NCBI RefSeq assembly: GCF_001083805.1
Contig: NZ_JXSK01000005.1
Location: 186,001 to 250,000 of the forward strand
Source of the DNA: Photorhabdus luminescens subsp. luminescens
GTDB lineage: Bacteria; Pseudomonadota; Gammaproteobacteria; Enterobacterales; Enterobacteriaceae
Direction of reading: 5' to 3'
DNA length: 64,000 nt
Position numbers and translations under genes: made by a program. Positions within the stretch are counted from its first letter, which is position 1, and each line of letters starts with the position of its first letter. Positions 18,805-27,657 of this stretch are shown piece after piece. The notes beneath the pieces are model-generated. The model did no database searches and had not been told where the DNA came from. It saw nothing but the letters and a program-made list of their open reading frames with translations.

Positions 18805-20118
18805 ATGAACCAAAATGACGATTTCTCACTAAACGGGGATACCCGCAGTAGTTCTATAAATCAATACCGGCAATCCGGCATAAATAGTAACTTTGATGAC
18901 AATATCCCCATCGTTTCTGACGGGGCCAGTGCTATGTTATTGCCAAATGGCAGAGTGATCGCCTGGGGAGATGAAAATTATGGTGGCCGAATACCGCCCG
19001 AAATTGCCCAATTGCAGGATATTGTCAGTCTGAGTACAACAGGCTTTGCTTTCGCGGCTTTGCGGGCAAATCGTAGCGTAGTTGCCTGGGGACTTAAAGA
19101 TAAGGGCGGCCAGGTTCCGCCAGAAGTTGCTAAATTACAGGATATTGTCAGCCTAAGTGCAACAGGAGGTGCTTTCACAGCCCTGAGGGTAAACCGCAGT
19201 GTAGTCGCTTGGGGGGCTTCGGACTATGGCGGCCAAATCCCGCCAGAAGTTGCTAAATTACAGGATATTGTCAGTCTAAGCACAACAGATTCTGCATTCG
19301 CGGCTTTGCGGGCAAATCGTAGTGTAGTCGTCTGGGGGGATAGCTCTTTTGGAGGTGAAATCCCTCCCGAAATTGCCAAATTACAGGATATTGTCAGCAT
19401 CAGCGCAGGAAGCTTTGCATTTGCAGCCCTGCGGACAAACCGTAGCGTGGTCACCTGGGGATTAGGAAATTCCGGCGGTCAGGTCCCCCCAGAAATTGCC
19501 AGACTACAGGATATTGTCAGCCTGAGAGCAGGTGCTGATGCTTTCGCGGCCCTTCGGGCCAACGGTAGTGTAGTTAGCTGGGGACTTAAAAATTGGGGCG
19601 GCCAAGTCCCTCCAGACATTGCCAAATTACGAGATGTTGTCTGCCTGACTGGCGCAGATATTGCTTTCGCTGCCCTAAGGGCAAACCGTAGTGTAGTCGT
19701 CTGGGGAGGTAGTTCTTTTGGAGGTGAAATCCCGCCTAACATTGCCAAATTGCAGGATATCGTCAGTATCAGTGCAACAAGTGAGGCTTTCGCGGCTCTG
19801 CGGACAAACCGTAGCGTGGTCACTTGGGGGAACGGGGATAAAGGTGGTCAAATTCCACCCGAAATTGCCCAATTACAGGATATTGTCAGCCTGAGAGCAG
19901 GTGCTGATGCTTTCGCGGCCCTTCGGGCCAACGGTAGCGTGGTCGCTTGGGGGAGAAGAAGTTTAAACATCCAGGTCCCCCCCGGAATAGCCCGATTACA
20001 AGATATCGTCAGCCTGAGCGTATCGGGAGGTTCATTCTCAGTCCTGCGGGCGAATGGAGAAAGATTAGCCTGGGATGTTGGTAACTATAATATAGTACAC
20101 AGTGAATATGATGATTAA
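18805..20118 (+). CDS. RCC1-like repeat protein, copy 2
   Basis: A 437-residue paralogue of the preceding gene. It has the same polar start (MNQNDDFSLNGDTRSSSINQ), nine propeller-like repeats from about residue 45, and the same closing segment (VPPGIARLQDIVSLS .. VHSEYDD). Some adjacent repeats are almost identical at DNA level (for example around 19500-19560 and 19880-19940), which points to unequal exchange within the array. Ribosome site AGGAGAACAAA precedes the ATG. It ends at a terminator. Function unknown. Confidence 0.8.
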   Translation: MNQNDDFSLNGDTRSSSINQYRQSGINSNFDDNIPIVSDGASAMLLPNGRVIAWGDENYGGRIPPEIAQLQDIVSLSTTGFAFAALRANRSVVAWGLKDKGGQVPPEVAKLQDIVSLSATGGAFTALRVNRSVVAWGASDYGGQIPPEVAKLQDIVSLSTTDSAFAALRANRSVVVWGDSSFGGEIPPEIAKLQDIVSISAGSFAFAALRTNRSVVTWGLGNSGGQVPPEIARLQDIVSLRAGADAFAALRANGSVVSWGLKNWGGQVPPDIAKLRDVVCLTGADIAFAALRANRSVVVWGGSSFGGEIPPNIAKLQDIVSISATSEAFAALRTNRSVVTWGNGDKGGQIPPEIAQLQDIVSLRAGADAFAALRANGSVVAWGRRSLNIQVPPGIARLQDIVSLSVSGGSFSVLRANGERLAWDVGNYNIVHSEYDD

Positions 20119-20157
20119 TCCATTGTCATTATGAATGACTAAAAAACACTAAAACCA

Positions 20158-20195
20158 AGGCTGGGCTATAATATTCCGGCTTAGCCTATTATTTA
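20158..20195 (+). terminator. Terminator after RCC1-like copy 2
   Basis: Stem AGGCTGGGC / GCTTAGCCT (20158-20166 with 20179-20187, with G-T pairs) followed by a T-rich tract. It is homologous to the structure at 16860. Confidence 0.65.
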
Positions 20196-20692
20196 TTCAA
20201 TTTGAAATATTAGCTCTCCCGCTCTTGGTAATTTTTATTCTTTGCTTTACGGTTAATACTTAGTAAATTAAGTTACATGTTCACGTATTAATAAGAATAG
20301 CCATAAAGATGTACATCTTTATTAAATTATTCTGCTCAAATCTCATAATTTTAAATTTTACTCATTATCGATAAAAATAATCTAAAACCAACCACCAAAA
20401 AACAATTTAATATTAACCTATAGGTATCAGGCGATAATTTTTTCTATTATCTTATTTATCAAATGTTGGGACTAAGCACCTAGTCTGGAAATGCTGGCAG
20501 AGGAAGTTGATAAAACAACTGATTAATTATAAAGAGGCTGGAGATATCTTTATCAATCAAGCAGAAAAAAAGCATTAGGGGAGAAAGTAGCAAACCGTTG
20601 AATATAAATAGTTCAGGAATGGAGATCCCATTCCTGATTATGGTGATTTAATTTTGTCTAACACTCAATTAAATCGGATGACAAGTTCTCAT
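20196..20692 (+). repeat. Orphan copy of the RCC1-family leader region and spacer
   Basis: Bases 20196-20470 repeat the leader found at 16900-17290 (CTTAGTAAATTAAGTTACAT, AAAGATGTACATC, CTAAAACCAACCACCAAAAAA), but no RCC1-like gene follows. The rest to 20692 shows nothing codable. The array therefore probably once had another unit, now lost. Confidence 0.6.
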
Positions 20693-20953
20693 TTATTTCT
20701 CTTGATGAGATATATTGGTGCCGCTATCTTGTACATAATCATCAAAAATAATAATAAAACTGTTATGAGAAGCAGAATATGATTTTTCAATATCTTTCTG
20801 TATTACTGACAATATAAAACTATGCGTATCGGAGAGATCCCACACCTTGACATCTTCACAATCAAGAGCTAAATATTCCTCTCTACCTTCCTCTCCACAT
20901 TTATTAACCGAAACTTTAACCGGTTCAGTTGAGAGATTTTTAACATAAATCAT
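20693..20953 (-). CDS. Small protein of unknown function, paralogue A
   Basis: An 86-residue protein beginning MIYVKNLSTEPVKVSV, predicted mostly beta-strand, with no signal peptide. It shares with its neighbour at 21048-21326 the frame MIYVKxLS..VKV..K..., a central W.(L/R)SD and a SxIxIxDxxVxxxG end. A ribosome site TGGAGG precedes the ATG. The pair looks like a tandem duplication. I do not recognise the family; the fold looks like a compact beta-sandwich. Confidence 0.65.
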   Translation of the reverse strand: MIYVKNLSTEPVKVSVNKCGEEGREEYLALDCEDVKVWDLSDTHSFILSVIQKDIEKSYSASHNSFIIIFDDYVQDSGTNISHQEK

Positions 20954-21047
20954 AAATCCTCCACTATATCAATAATGAATATTTGCATTTAATTCAATGG
21001 AATACGAAAAAATTAAATTAAAAAAACTAGTGCGATAATAAACTTTT

Positions 21048-21326
21048 TTAGACAGATGGTATCGAATATAAAGAATTTATCTGGCTGCCGTTATTGTAAA
21101 CCACGTTATCATAAATAATCACGTAGCCATTTAATCTTATTGAATATAACAATGTAACACTATCTTTGCGTGCTACTGACATTAAAAAACCGCGCCTATC
21201 TGATCTATCCCATTGAACCACTTCTCCTTTATTAATTTCAATATATTCGTCATTACCTTCATCACTACTCCATTTACTAATTGCAACTTTAACCACATTC
21301 TCTGAAAGACTTTTGACATAAATCAT
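21048..21326 (-). CDS. Small protein of unknown function, paralogue B
   Basis: A 92-residue paralogue of the downstream gene, 94 bp away on the same strand. Features include MIYVKSLSENVVKVAISKW, then WDRSDRRGFLMSVARKD near residue 38 and NGYVIIYDNVVYNNGSQI near the end. A GGAGAGGTT ribosome site precedes the ATG. It has no signal peptide or membrane segment. Function not recognised. The pair sits between the RCC1-like array and recG. Confidence 0.65.
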   Translation of the reverse strand: MIYVKSLSENVVKVAISKWSSDEGNDEYIEINKGEVVQWDRSDRRGFLMSVARKDSVTLLYSIRLNGYVIIYDNVVYNNGSQINSLYSIPSV

Positions 21327-21982
21327 ATTAACCTCTCCATTATATCAACGTAGATTTATTTAGCTCTAATTTAAAAGCACCCTAATATGTACCATAATGA
21401 AATATAAGTATAGATAAAAAAACCAACAAAACTACTATTATTTGCGTGACTTCCATCAAGGTTTTATACTTCGAAAAGAAAATATTTAAAATTACATTCA
21501 TTGGCTTAATATAAACATTTACTATTTAAACTTAGTAACTCAATATTACATTGATGAAAATTTCCTATCATAGATTTACATCTATTTTCGTTTTAACCTT
21601 TGAGCATAATGTTGCGCTAATACCGTACACATCATCAACTTAATTTGATGAAAAATGTCGGAACCACCTGTCACCCCAGTTAGCTGATAAAAGACTTCGA
21701 GTAGTGACACGTCGTATCAATTAATCCGAGGTATTAGATTAGATTTTTTAAGAAAATAATAAAAAACCATTTATATTTTATGGGGATATGTTTTAACGCT
21801 GATGCTAATTTAGGAATAATTGTGGTTCTATTTTCCATTCCTTTGGCAATAATACATTATCAATTTAATAGAATAATTAAAAGAAAGCTCTATAGCAGAG
21901 CATCTTAATTATTGGATAAAACCAGATATCCGTATTTTTGGCGGCGTTGAGAAACGACAAGTCCGCTCCGACATGTTCTCAA
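21327..21982. other. Intergenic region with a recG terminator candidate
   Basis: About 650 bp of AT-rich DNA without a credible gene. Near its end is a long hairpin. The outer arms AATAATTAA/TTAATTATT (21872-21880 with 21905-21913) enclose GCTCT/AGAGC (21887-21891 with 21897-21901). Read on the minus strand it is followed by TTTCTTTT, fitting a terminator for recG. Confidence 0.5.
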
Positions 21983-24064
21983 TCACGCATTACCATAATG
22001 TGTCCGTTCTGGTAGCCAGCGTTCAATCAGGGCGCGGGCATGTTCCGGGTAATGCTGGTGGATATGTCGGGCAATACGCTGTACTTCCGGCAACATTCCC
22101 TGATCTCTTAGCAAATCAGCAACCTTAAATTCCGCATTCCCAGTTTGGCGTGTTCCTAATAACTCCCCGGGACCACGAATTTCCAGATCTTTTTGCGCGA
22201 TAACAAAACCATCATTACTGTCTCTAAGCACTTGCAGGCGTATTCTGGCAGTACTGCTCAGCGGCGTTTTGTAAAGTAAAACACAATGGGAGGCAATAGC
22301 GCCACGGCCGACTCGTCCGCGTAATTGATGTAGTTGCGCCAAGCCAAGCCGTTCCGGGTTATCGATAACCATCAAACTGGCATTCGGCACATCCACGCCC
22401 ACTTCAATAACCGTTGTTGCGACCAGAAGCTGTAGTTCTCCACACTTAAAAGCTTCCATCACTTGCTGCTTTTCTGCGGCTTTCATTCGTCCATGCACCA
22501 ACCCGACTTTCAGCTCCGGCAAAGCAAGAGTAAGCTCTTCACTGGTGGCTTGCGCCGCTTGAGCTTCCAACACATCAGAATCTTCAATCAGCGTACAAAC
22601 CCAATAGACTTGTCTGTTTTCATCAAGGCAGGCATTTTTGATTCGTTTGATCACTTCTTCGCGGCGTGTATCCGGGATCGCAACTGTTGTGACCGGCGTT
22701 CTCCCCGGCGGCAGTTCATCAATAATAGAAGTATCGAGATCCGCATAAGCGGTCATTGCTAAGGTTCGGGGAATTGGGGTGGCCGTCATAATCAATTGAT
22801 GAGGATGAAAACCTTGTTCACGTCCTTTTTCCCACAAAGCCAGACGTTGATGCACACCAAACCGATGTTGCTCATCAATAATCACCAGCGCCAGACCGGA
22901 AAATTTCACCTGTTCCTGAAACATGGCATGTGTACCGACAATCATGGCGACTTGGCCGTTGGCAATGGCTTCTTGTTGTTTCTGACGCGCTTTCCCCTTT
23001 TGCTTACCCGCTAGCCAGCCAATCTGAATACCCAAAGGTTCTAGCCATTGCCGGAAGGTATTAGCGTGTTGTTCTGCCAGTAGTTCAGTCGGCGCCATTA
23101 AGGCGACCTGCTTACCATGCGCAATGGCACGCAACGCAGCCAATGCGGCAACCAGCGTTTTTCCTGAACCTACATCGCCTTGAATCAGCCGCATCATGGG
23201 AACATCTTTTGCCAGATCCTGCTCGATTTCTGAGACAACCCGCTGTTGCGCATGAGTTGGAGAAAATGGCAGGCGATTAAGGAATTGCGGTTTTAACTTG
23301 TTTTCCATCGGCAATGGCTGAGCATGATAGCGCTGTACGCCAGCTCTGACGGCTAACATACTTAAATGATGCGCTAAAAGTTCCTCCAGAACCAGACGGC
23401 GGTAAGCTGGATGTTTGCCGGTTTCCAGATCCGCCAGAGCAATATCTGGCGTTGGGCGGTGCAGGGTATGCAATGCTTGCGGCAGACTAATGATGGAGCG
23501 GCTAAGTTCTTCTGGTAGGAGTTCGTTGATTACACAGGTATCCAGCAATTTCAGGGCTTGATCAATGAGATTACGCAGCGTCGTTTGACGAACACCTTCC
23601 GTTGTTGGGTAAATCGGCGTTAATGTCTCTTGAAGGCGTACATTTCCAGTATGATTTTGAATCTTATACTCAGGATGAATAATTTCGGCGCCCTGACTGC
23701 CTCTTCTGATTTCACCATAGGCAACAACTTGTTTTCCTTTCGCCAGATTGTTTCTCATTGCCGCAGAAAAGTTAAAGAAGCGCAGTGTGAGCACGCCTGT
23801 GCCGTCACTAATTTTGCAGATCAGAGTCCGACGACGCCCAATAACAATATCGGTACGCAGGATTTCACCTGCGACGGTGGCGGAAATACCCGGTAAAAGA
23901 TCATTAATAGTATAAAGGCGTGTCTGGTCTTCATAACGCAGAGGGAAATGCAGCAGCAGATCCTGCAAATTAACCAACCCTATTTTTGCTAATTTAGCGG
24001 CCTGACTTGCCCCGACGCCATGCAGGGAAGTTAGAGGGATGGCATCAAGCAATGGGCCTCTCAT
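21983..24064 (-). CDS. recG: ATP-dependent DNA helicase RecG
   Basis: A 693-residue branch-migrating helicase acting on stalled forks and Holliday junctions. The start is set at the MRGPLLDAIPLTSLHGVG codon (24064) because this matches E. coli RecG in position and total length; an upstream in-frame ATG adds 16 unrelated residues. The wedge domain occupies the first 270 or so residues. Walker A is GDVGSGKT, motif II is DEQHRFG, and motif VI is QLRGRVGRG. The C-terminal HxR-rich region is complete. In enterobacteria it ends the spoT-trmH-recG operon; here trmH is missing and recG is 12 kb from spoT. Confidence 0.96.
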   Translation of the reverse strand: MRGPLLDAIPLTSLHGVGASQAAKLAKIGLVNLQDLLLHFPLRYEDQTRLYTINDLLPGISATVAGEILRTDIVIGRRRTLICKISDGTGVLTLRFFNFSAAMRNNLAKGKQVVAYGEIRRGSQGAEIIHPEYKIQNHTGNVRLQETLTPIYPTTEGVRQTTLRNLIDQALKLLDTCVINELLPEELSRSIISLPQALHTLHRPTPDIALADLETGKHPAYRRLVLEELLAHHLSMLAVRAGVQRYHAQPLPMENKLKPQFLNRLPFSPTHAQQRVVSEIEQDLAKDVPMMRLIQGDVGSGKTLVAALAALRAIAHGKQVALMAPTELLAEQHANTFRQWLEPLGIQIGWLAGKQKGKARQKQQEAIANGQVAMIVGTHAMFQEQVKFSGLALVIIDEQHRFGVHQRLALWEKGREQGFHPHQLIMTATPIPRTLAMTAYADLDTSIIDELPPGRTPVTTVAIPDTRREEVIKRIKNACLDENRQVYWVCTLIEDSDVLEAQAAQATSEELTLALPELKVGLVHGRMKAAEKQQVMEAFKCGELQLLVATTVIEVGVDVPNASLMVIDNPERLGLAQLHQLRGRVGRGAIASHCVLLYKTPLSSTARIRLQVLRDSNDGFVIAQKDLEIRGPGELLGTRQTGNAEFKVADLLRDQGMLPEVQRIARHIHQHYPEHARALIERWLPERTHYGNA

Positions 24065-24074
24065 AAGGTTTCTT

Positions 24075-24180
24075 TTATCTCCATAATTGCATGGCAGTCC
24101 ATCAGGTTTCACAGGTCACGGCCTGATCCTGTTTACCATCGATAATAATACAGACGAGTTTAACGTAATCAATGGAATAT
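24075..24180 (-). pseudogene. Possible 3' trace of trmH
   Basis: Ten bases upstream of the recG ATG, the minus strand reads WTAMQLWR then TAA, and a TGA directly precedes the W. Enterobacterial TrmH proteins end in a WWATMQ-like segment just before recG. The preceding in-frame codons (IDGKQDQAVTCET) are only loosely comparable. This fits a decayed end of trmH, the tRNA Gm18 methyltransferase gene normally found here. The trace is short and could be chance. Confidence 0.35.
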
Positions 24181-24504
24181 TTTCCTCTGTAACTGGTTGA
24201 AAACCATATCAATACCTTGAGAGTAAGCAGCTATAACGAAAAAGACGATTTGTAACGACAGGTTCTTGCAGCCTGTTTTGCATAATCTGCCTTGTCAGCC
24301 AAATGTAAAATAACGTTGTTGTGAGGTGAAAAAATAATCAAAAAAGGTGTTTAAATTTTACCCCATATCTGTATAACCTCTTGTAGCCTCGGTGAACAAT
24401 ATGCCATCGTTTTGGGTAGCGATGTCTATTTTATCCTGGCTTATGTCTGTTCTAAGCGGGATATCGCCGGGTTGTGATATCAATAATATTTTGGAGAAAT
24501 AATC

Positions 24505-25071
24505 ATGGGCCAAAGAAAATATCTGACTCAATCAGAAGTAGAAAGCATGTTGGAAATGGCAAAAGTCGGGCCTAATCCAGAACGAAATTATTGTCTGGTG
24601 TATATGAGCTATATTCACGGCTTTCGTGTTAGCGAAGCCAGGCATTTACGATTATCTGACATGGAATTAAAAGAAAAATGTTTATATATCAGGCGATTAA
24701 AAGGTGGGTTTTGTACTAATCATCCCCTCTTACAACGTGAGGTTAAGGCGATTAAGGCATGGCTTAAAGTGCGTAAGACTTTTCAGGGGGCTGATAGTGA
24801 TTGGTTGTTTTTGTCGCGTTGCGGGAAGCCGCTTACTCGCCAGCGTATCTATCAGATTATTAGCCAATTAGGACAATTGGCTAATATTTCTGTAGACCCG
24901 CATCCACACATGTTGCGTCATGCCTGCGGTTTTGCTCTTGCAGATCGAGGGATAGATACCCGATTGATACAAGATTATCTTGGACATAAAAACATCCGCC
25001 ATACAGTGCGATATACTGCCAGTAATGCTGAACGTTTTCAAGGGGTTTGGGGTATAAAAGGTAAACGTTAA
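24505..25071 (+). CDS. FimB/FimE/MrpI-type tyrosine recombinase of the fimbrial switch
   Basis: A 188-residue recombinase of fimbrial-invertase size. The catalytic set is complete: Arg41 (GFRVSE), His135 and Arg138 (HPHMLRH), His161 (LGHKN) and nucleophile Tyr170 (VRYTAS). The spacing of R138-H161-Y170 equals that in FimB. It lies eight bases from the left inverted repeat of the switch and points towards it, so it almost certainly inverts that element. Ribosome site TTGGAGAAATAATC. Regulation of its own expression is not visible, but one candidate promoter inside the element reads back towards its 3' end. Confidence 0.92.
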   Translation: MGQRKYLTQSEVESMLEMAKVGPNPERNYCLVYMSYIHGFRVSEARHLRLSDMELKEKCLYIRRLKGGFCTNHPLLQREVKAIKAWLKVRKTFQGADSDWLFLSRCGKPLTRQRIYQIISQLGQLANISVDPHPHMLRHACGFALADRGIDTRLIQDYLGHKNIRHTVRYTASNAERFQGVWGIKGKR

Positions 25072-25099
25072 GGTATTACAATTAGGACCATTTTGACAA

Positions 25100-25128
25100 T
25101 TGAGAAACAATTGCCTAGAAATTATACT
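25100..25128 (+). promoter_or_regulatory. Candidate sigma-70 promoter in the switch, reading towards madA
   Basis: TTGAGA (25100-25105), 17 bases, TATACT (25123-25128). The -35 overlaps the left inverted repeat. If this is the operative promoter, the element is ON as sequenced, but transcription would cross almost the whole element. Confidence 0.35.
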
Positions 25129-25149
25129 AAAAGTTTTTTAATAAAAAAA
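25121..25149 (-). promoter_or_regulatory. Candidate promoter in the switch, reading away from madA
   Basis: On the minus strand a perfect TATAAT (25121-25126) lies 17 bases from a TTTTTT at 25144-25149. After inversion this promoter would sit beside madA and point into it, the usual ON geometry of fimbrial switches. On this reading the present orientation is OFF. Confidence 0.4.
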
Positions 25150-25498
25150 GAGATAGATTTGTATACATTTGTAAACTTCAAAGATAATACCACAGAAATA
25201 TTTCAATAATCCACTCTTTTTATCCCAATATGCAAAAACATTACACTTCTTTCGTTACTTTAGCGAAATTTCTGTTCTTTATTTTATGATAAGGAAAGAA
25301 AATATCCTTAAAATTTGCAAAATAACCATATGTTATCTCTGTATCGCTCTGTTTTTGCACAGAAAAATTTTTATTTCTCAATTGTCAAAATGGTCCTAAT
25401 TGGCAAATATTTGTACAGCTAGATGTCTCTGTTTATCAAAACGTGATGCACGAGTTTGAACCGGACTTTAGTTAAGTAGTTAAAAAGAGATTAATGAA

Positions 25499-26125
25499 AT
25501 GAAAAAGATATTAAAGATAAGCGTCGTGGCGGCGTTGGTTATGGGGGCAGCTTCGGCTGCTTTGGCAGATGAGGTGGTGAAGAAGGGGGGGAGTAACGCC
25601 ACAGTAACTGTTACTGGTACTGTTTCGGATGTGACATGTGACATTACCAGCGGCGTGAAAAACGGTGATGTGAGTTTGGGTAACCATCAGCCAAGTGAAT
25701 TCAAAGCTGGTGCGGATAAATTGCAGGGCATGTATTTTGTTGAAGGATATAAAACTTTTACTGTTGGTGTCAGCGGTTGTGGTGGTACTGTTGCGGCAAA
25801 AAAATCACTTAAGCTGTTGGTGTCAGGGACTACGATAGGAGCAAGCACTGACATATTTAATGATGGTCAGGGTAATACGGAGGGGCAAACTCCAAATGCG
25901 GGTGTTGCATTAACCTATAAGGTTGATGGTTCTACTGATGCAAAGGAAGAGCTTCTTAAGAAAGACAGCAAAATTGTATTGGTTTCATCAAGTGATAAAG
26001 ATCCAAAAGTGGGAGACCTTAATAACAAGTCTGTGGTCTTTAAAGCTTATATGGCGTCAGCGAATGCAGCACCATCTCCTCAGCACATTCATGCTCCTCT
26101 TAATTTTACCATAGCGTATGAATGA
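25499..26125 (+). CDS. madA: Major fimbrial subunit of the Mad fimbria
   Basis: A 208-residue type 1-like pilin. The signal peptide MKKILKISVVAALVMGAASAALA ends before DEV. The mature protein has the usual two cysteines (C47 in VTCDIT, and the GCGG pair region near 95) and a C-terminal beta strand (LNFTIAYE) for donor-strand exchange. It is the first gene after the switch and is followed by an internal terminator, as for a highly expressed major subunit. The operon order matches the eleven-gene madA-K locus of Photorhabdus; letters are assigned by that order from memory. Confidence 0.85.
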   Translation: MKKILKISVVAALVMGAASAALADEVVKKGGSNATVTVTGTVSDVTCDITSGVKNGDVSLGNHQPSEFKAGADKLQGMYFVEGYKTFTVGVSGCGGTVAAKKSLKLLVSGTTIGASTDIFNDGQGNTEGQTPNAGVALTYKVDGSTDAKEELLKKDSKIVLVSSSDKDPKVGDLNNKSVVFKAYMASANAAPSPQHIHAPLNFTIAYE

Positions 26126-26142
26126 TTATTGATTCAATAACC

Positions 26143-26172
26143 AGCCTGAGGAACTTCTCTTCAGGCTTTTTT
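26143..26172 (+). terminator. Intra-operon terminator/attenuator between madA and madB
   Basis: Stem AGCCTGA / TCAGGCT (26143-26149 with 26161-26167) followed by six T. Partial read-through here would set a high madA to madB-K ratio, a common device in fimbrial operons. Confidence 0.75.
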
Positions 26173-26242
26173 GGTTGCAAATCCTGGATGATTGAAACGG
26201 TGTTTTATAAACCTCTATTGGCTGAGTGAAAAGAGAAAAGTA

Positions 26243-26992
26243 ATGATAAATAAACTCCGACTTCCTAACATCATAGTAAAAAGCCTTGTATTGGGCGCAT
26301 TTTTGTTCGCGTCGCAGAGTCAGGCCGAAGGCGGGTTTGGCATCAATGCTACACGTATTATTTTCTCACAGGATAAAGCTGAAGCGACGACGGTATCGGT
26401 GCGCAATACAACAACCAATATCCCTTACCTAGTGACGACTAAAATTACTCGCACCGTTGATGGTAAGGGTAAAGCGCCATTTTACGTCTCTCCTCCTTTG
26501 TTCCGTTTGGAGCCTAAAGGAACCAATGTCCTGCGCATCTTAGGTGATACCAGTAAGTTGCCGACTGACAGAGAAAGCGTCTTTTATTTTAATGCTTCTG
26601 CTATTCCCGGTAGTAGCTCTCCGTCTCCGAGTCGGCGCTTTGAAAGCGCCAAAATTGGCGGTGGGATAGCTTATGCCATCGGCAATACCATCAAACTATT
26701 TTATCGGCCAACGGGATTGGTGGGAACGCCGGAGCAGGCATACAAAGCCCTGCGCTTTACCCATGCTCCCGATGGCATTCAAGTTAGCAACAATTCGCCT
26801 TATCACATCAGCTTTACCCAGATCAAAGTTGATGGCGTACCGGTGAAATTTTCTGAAAGCCATCCACAAATGCTGGCGCCTTTCAGTAGCCATGTTTATC
26901 CCGCTCAAAATAATCAGAATAAAAAGAAAGTGGAATGGGCGGTGATTAGCGATCTCGGCGGTGGAGAGAACTTCAATGGTGAAATTCAGTAA
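26243..26992 (+). CDS. madB: Periplasmic fimbrial chaperone (PapD-like) 1
   Basis: A 249-residue chaperone. The start is placed at the ATG giving MINKLRLPNIIVKSLVLGAFLFASQSQA, a proper signal peptide. An upstream in-frame ATG at 26192 adds an unlikely 17-residue extension. PapD-type features: INATRIIFSQDKAEATTVSVRN strand, FYVSPPLFRLEPKGTNVLRI, and the conserved LPTDRESVFYFN with the subunit-anchoring basic residue region. It probably caps and delivers pilins to the usher. The 3' end overlaps the next gene by 17 bp. Confidence 0.87.
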   Translation: MINKLRLPNIIVKSLVLGAFLFASQSQAEGGFGINATRIIFSQDKAEATTVSVRNTTTNIPYLVTTKITRTVDGKGKAPFYVSPPLFRLEPKGTNVLRILGDTSKLPTDRESVFYFNASAIPGSSSPSPSRRFESAKIGGGIAYAIGNTIKLFYRPTGLVGTPEQAYKALRFTHAPDGIQVSNNSPYHISFTQIKVDGVPVKFSESHPQMLAPFSSHVYPAQNNQNKKKVEWAVISDLGGGENFNGEIQ

Positions 26993-27596
26993 AGCCGATA
27001 TCTCAAGGATTCAGCGTCTACGCGGGTACCTGAATTACATCGGCATAGGAGGAATTCTGTGGCTCTCTTCGGGTCCCTTGTGGGCAGCGAATTCTGCCAT
27101 CGCCACATTTAAGGCCGACATTGCCTACGGAACGTGTGATGTCACGGTGGATAACAATAATATCGATCTGGGCAAAGTGCAATTTGCCAGCTTGGTATCA
27201 GGGAACGCCTACGGGGAAACCAATCTCACTCTGAGAAATTGCTCAGATGTGATCGATGCAAACAGGGTTGCTCCTGCGATTACCATTACCGGAGAGCATT
27301 TTGGTACAAATGATAACACGCTGTTTCGTAGTCAAAACAGCGAAGATTCGGTTTCAAAGGCCGTGGGCGTCACGGTGCGCTTGAAGAAGCTTAATGGAAC
27401 GGAGTGGTCCTCAAATATAGCGGATGGTGAACCATTTTATCTGGCGGATAAAGGCACAGTCATAAACGATCAAACTCCTTCTGTGCCGGTGAGATTTTCA
27501 CTGGTATGCGCCCCGGCAGCCGGGGAGACGGTAATGGTCTGTAAAAAGCCAGGAAAAATCTATGCCAACGTGAATTTTACATTTGATTATCGTTGA
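26976..27596 (+). CDS. madC: Minor fimbrial subunit
   Basis: About 206 residues from ATG 26976 (MVKFSKADISRIQR), chosen over 26961 because GGAGAG lies at the right distance. An unusually long positively charged n-region precedes the hydrophobic stretch (YLNYIGIGGILWLSSGPLWA). The mature part has paired cysteines (YGTCDVTV and RNCSDV) and ends VNFTFDYR, a donor-strand type C-terminus. It overlaps madB, so translation is coupled. Likely a minor or adaptor pilin. Confidence 0.78.
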   Translation: MVKFSKADISRIQRLRGYLNYIGIGGILWLSSGPLWAANSAIATFKADIAYGTCDVTVDNNNIDLGKVQFASLVSGNAYGETNLTLRNCSDVIDANRVAPAITITGEHFGTNDNTLFRSQNSEDSVSKAVGVTVRLKKLNGTEWSSNIADGEPFYLADKGTVINDQTPSVPVRFSLVCAPAAGETVMVCKKPGKIYANVNFTFDYR

Positions 27597-27657
27597 GTTT
27601 GCAGCGCGATTCATTAACAGAAGAGTTGTAAACGAGTGAGTTTAAGGTGAACACAAA

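Larger units (their letters stand above)
25079..25402. promoter_or_regulatory. Invertible promoter element of the mad fimbrial operon (madswitch)
   Basis: Two perfect 29-bp inverted repeats (25079-25107 and 25374-25402) enclose 266 bp without a gene. They lie between the recombinase and the first pilin gene. Arms contain AATTAGGACCATTTTGACA. This is the layout of the fim and mrp switches. In Photorhabdus the mad operon is known to be turned on and off by inversion of such a promoter, which separates the pathogenic and mutualist cell forms. Which orientation is present here cannot be fixed from sequence alone. Confidence 0.93.

Noticed and set aside
17415-20118. Repeats as a possible CRISPR array or tandem satellite
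   Set aside because: The units are about 120 bp, in frame and protein-coding, with conserved amino-acid pattern; no spacers and no cas genes.
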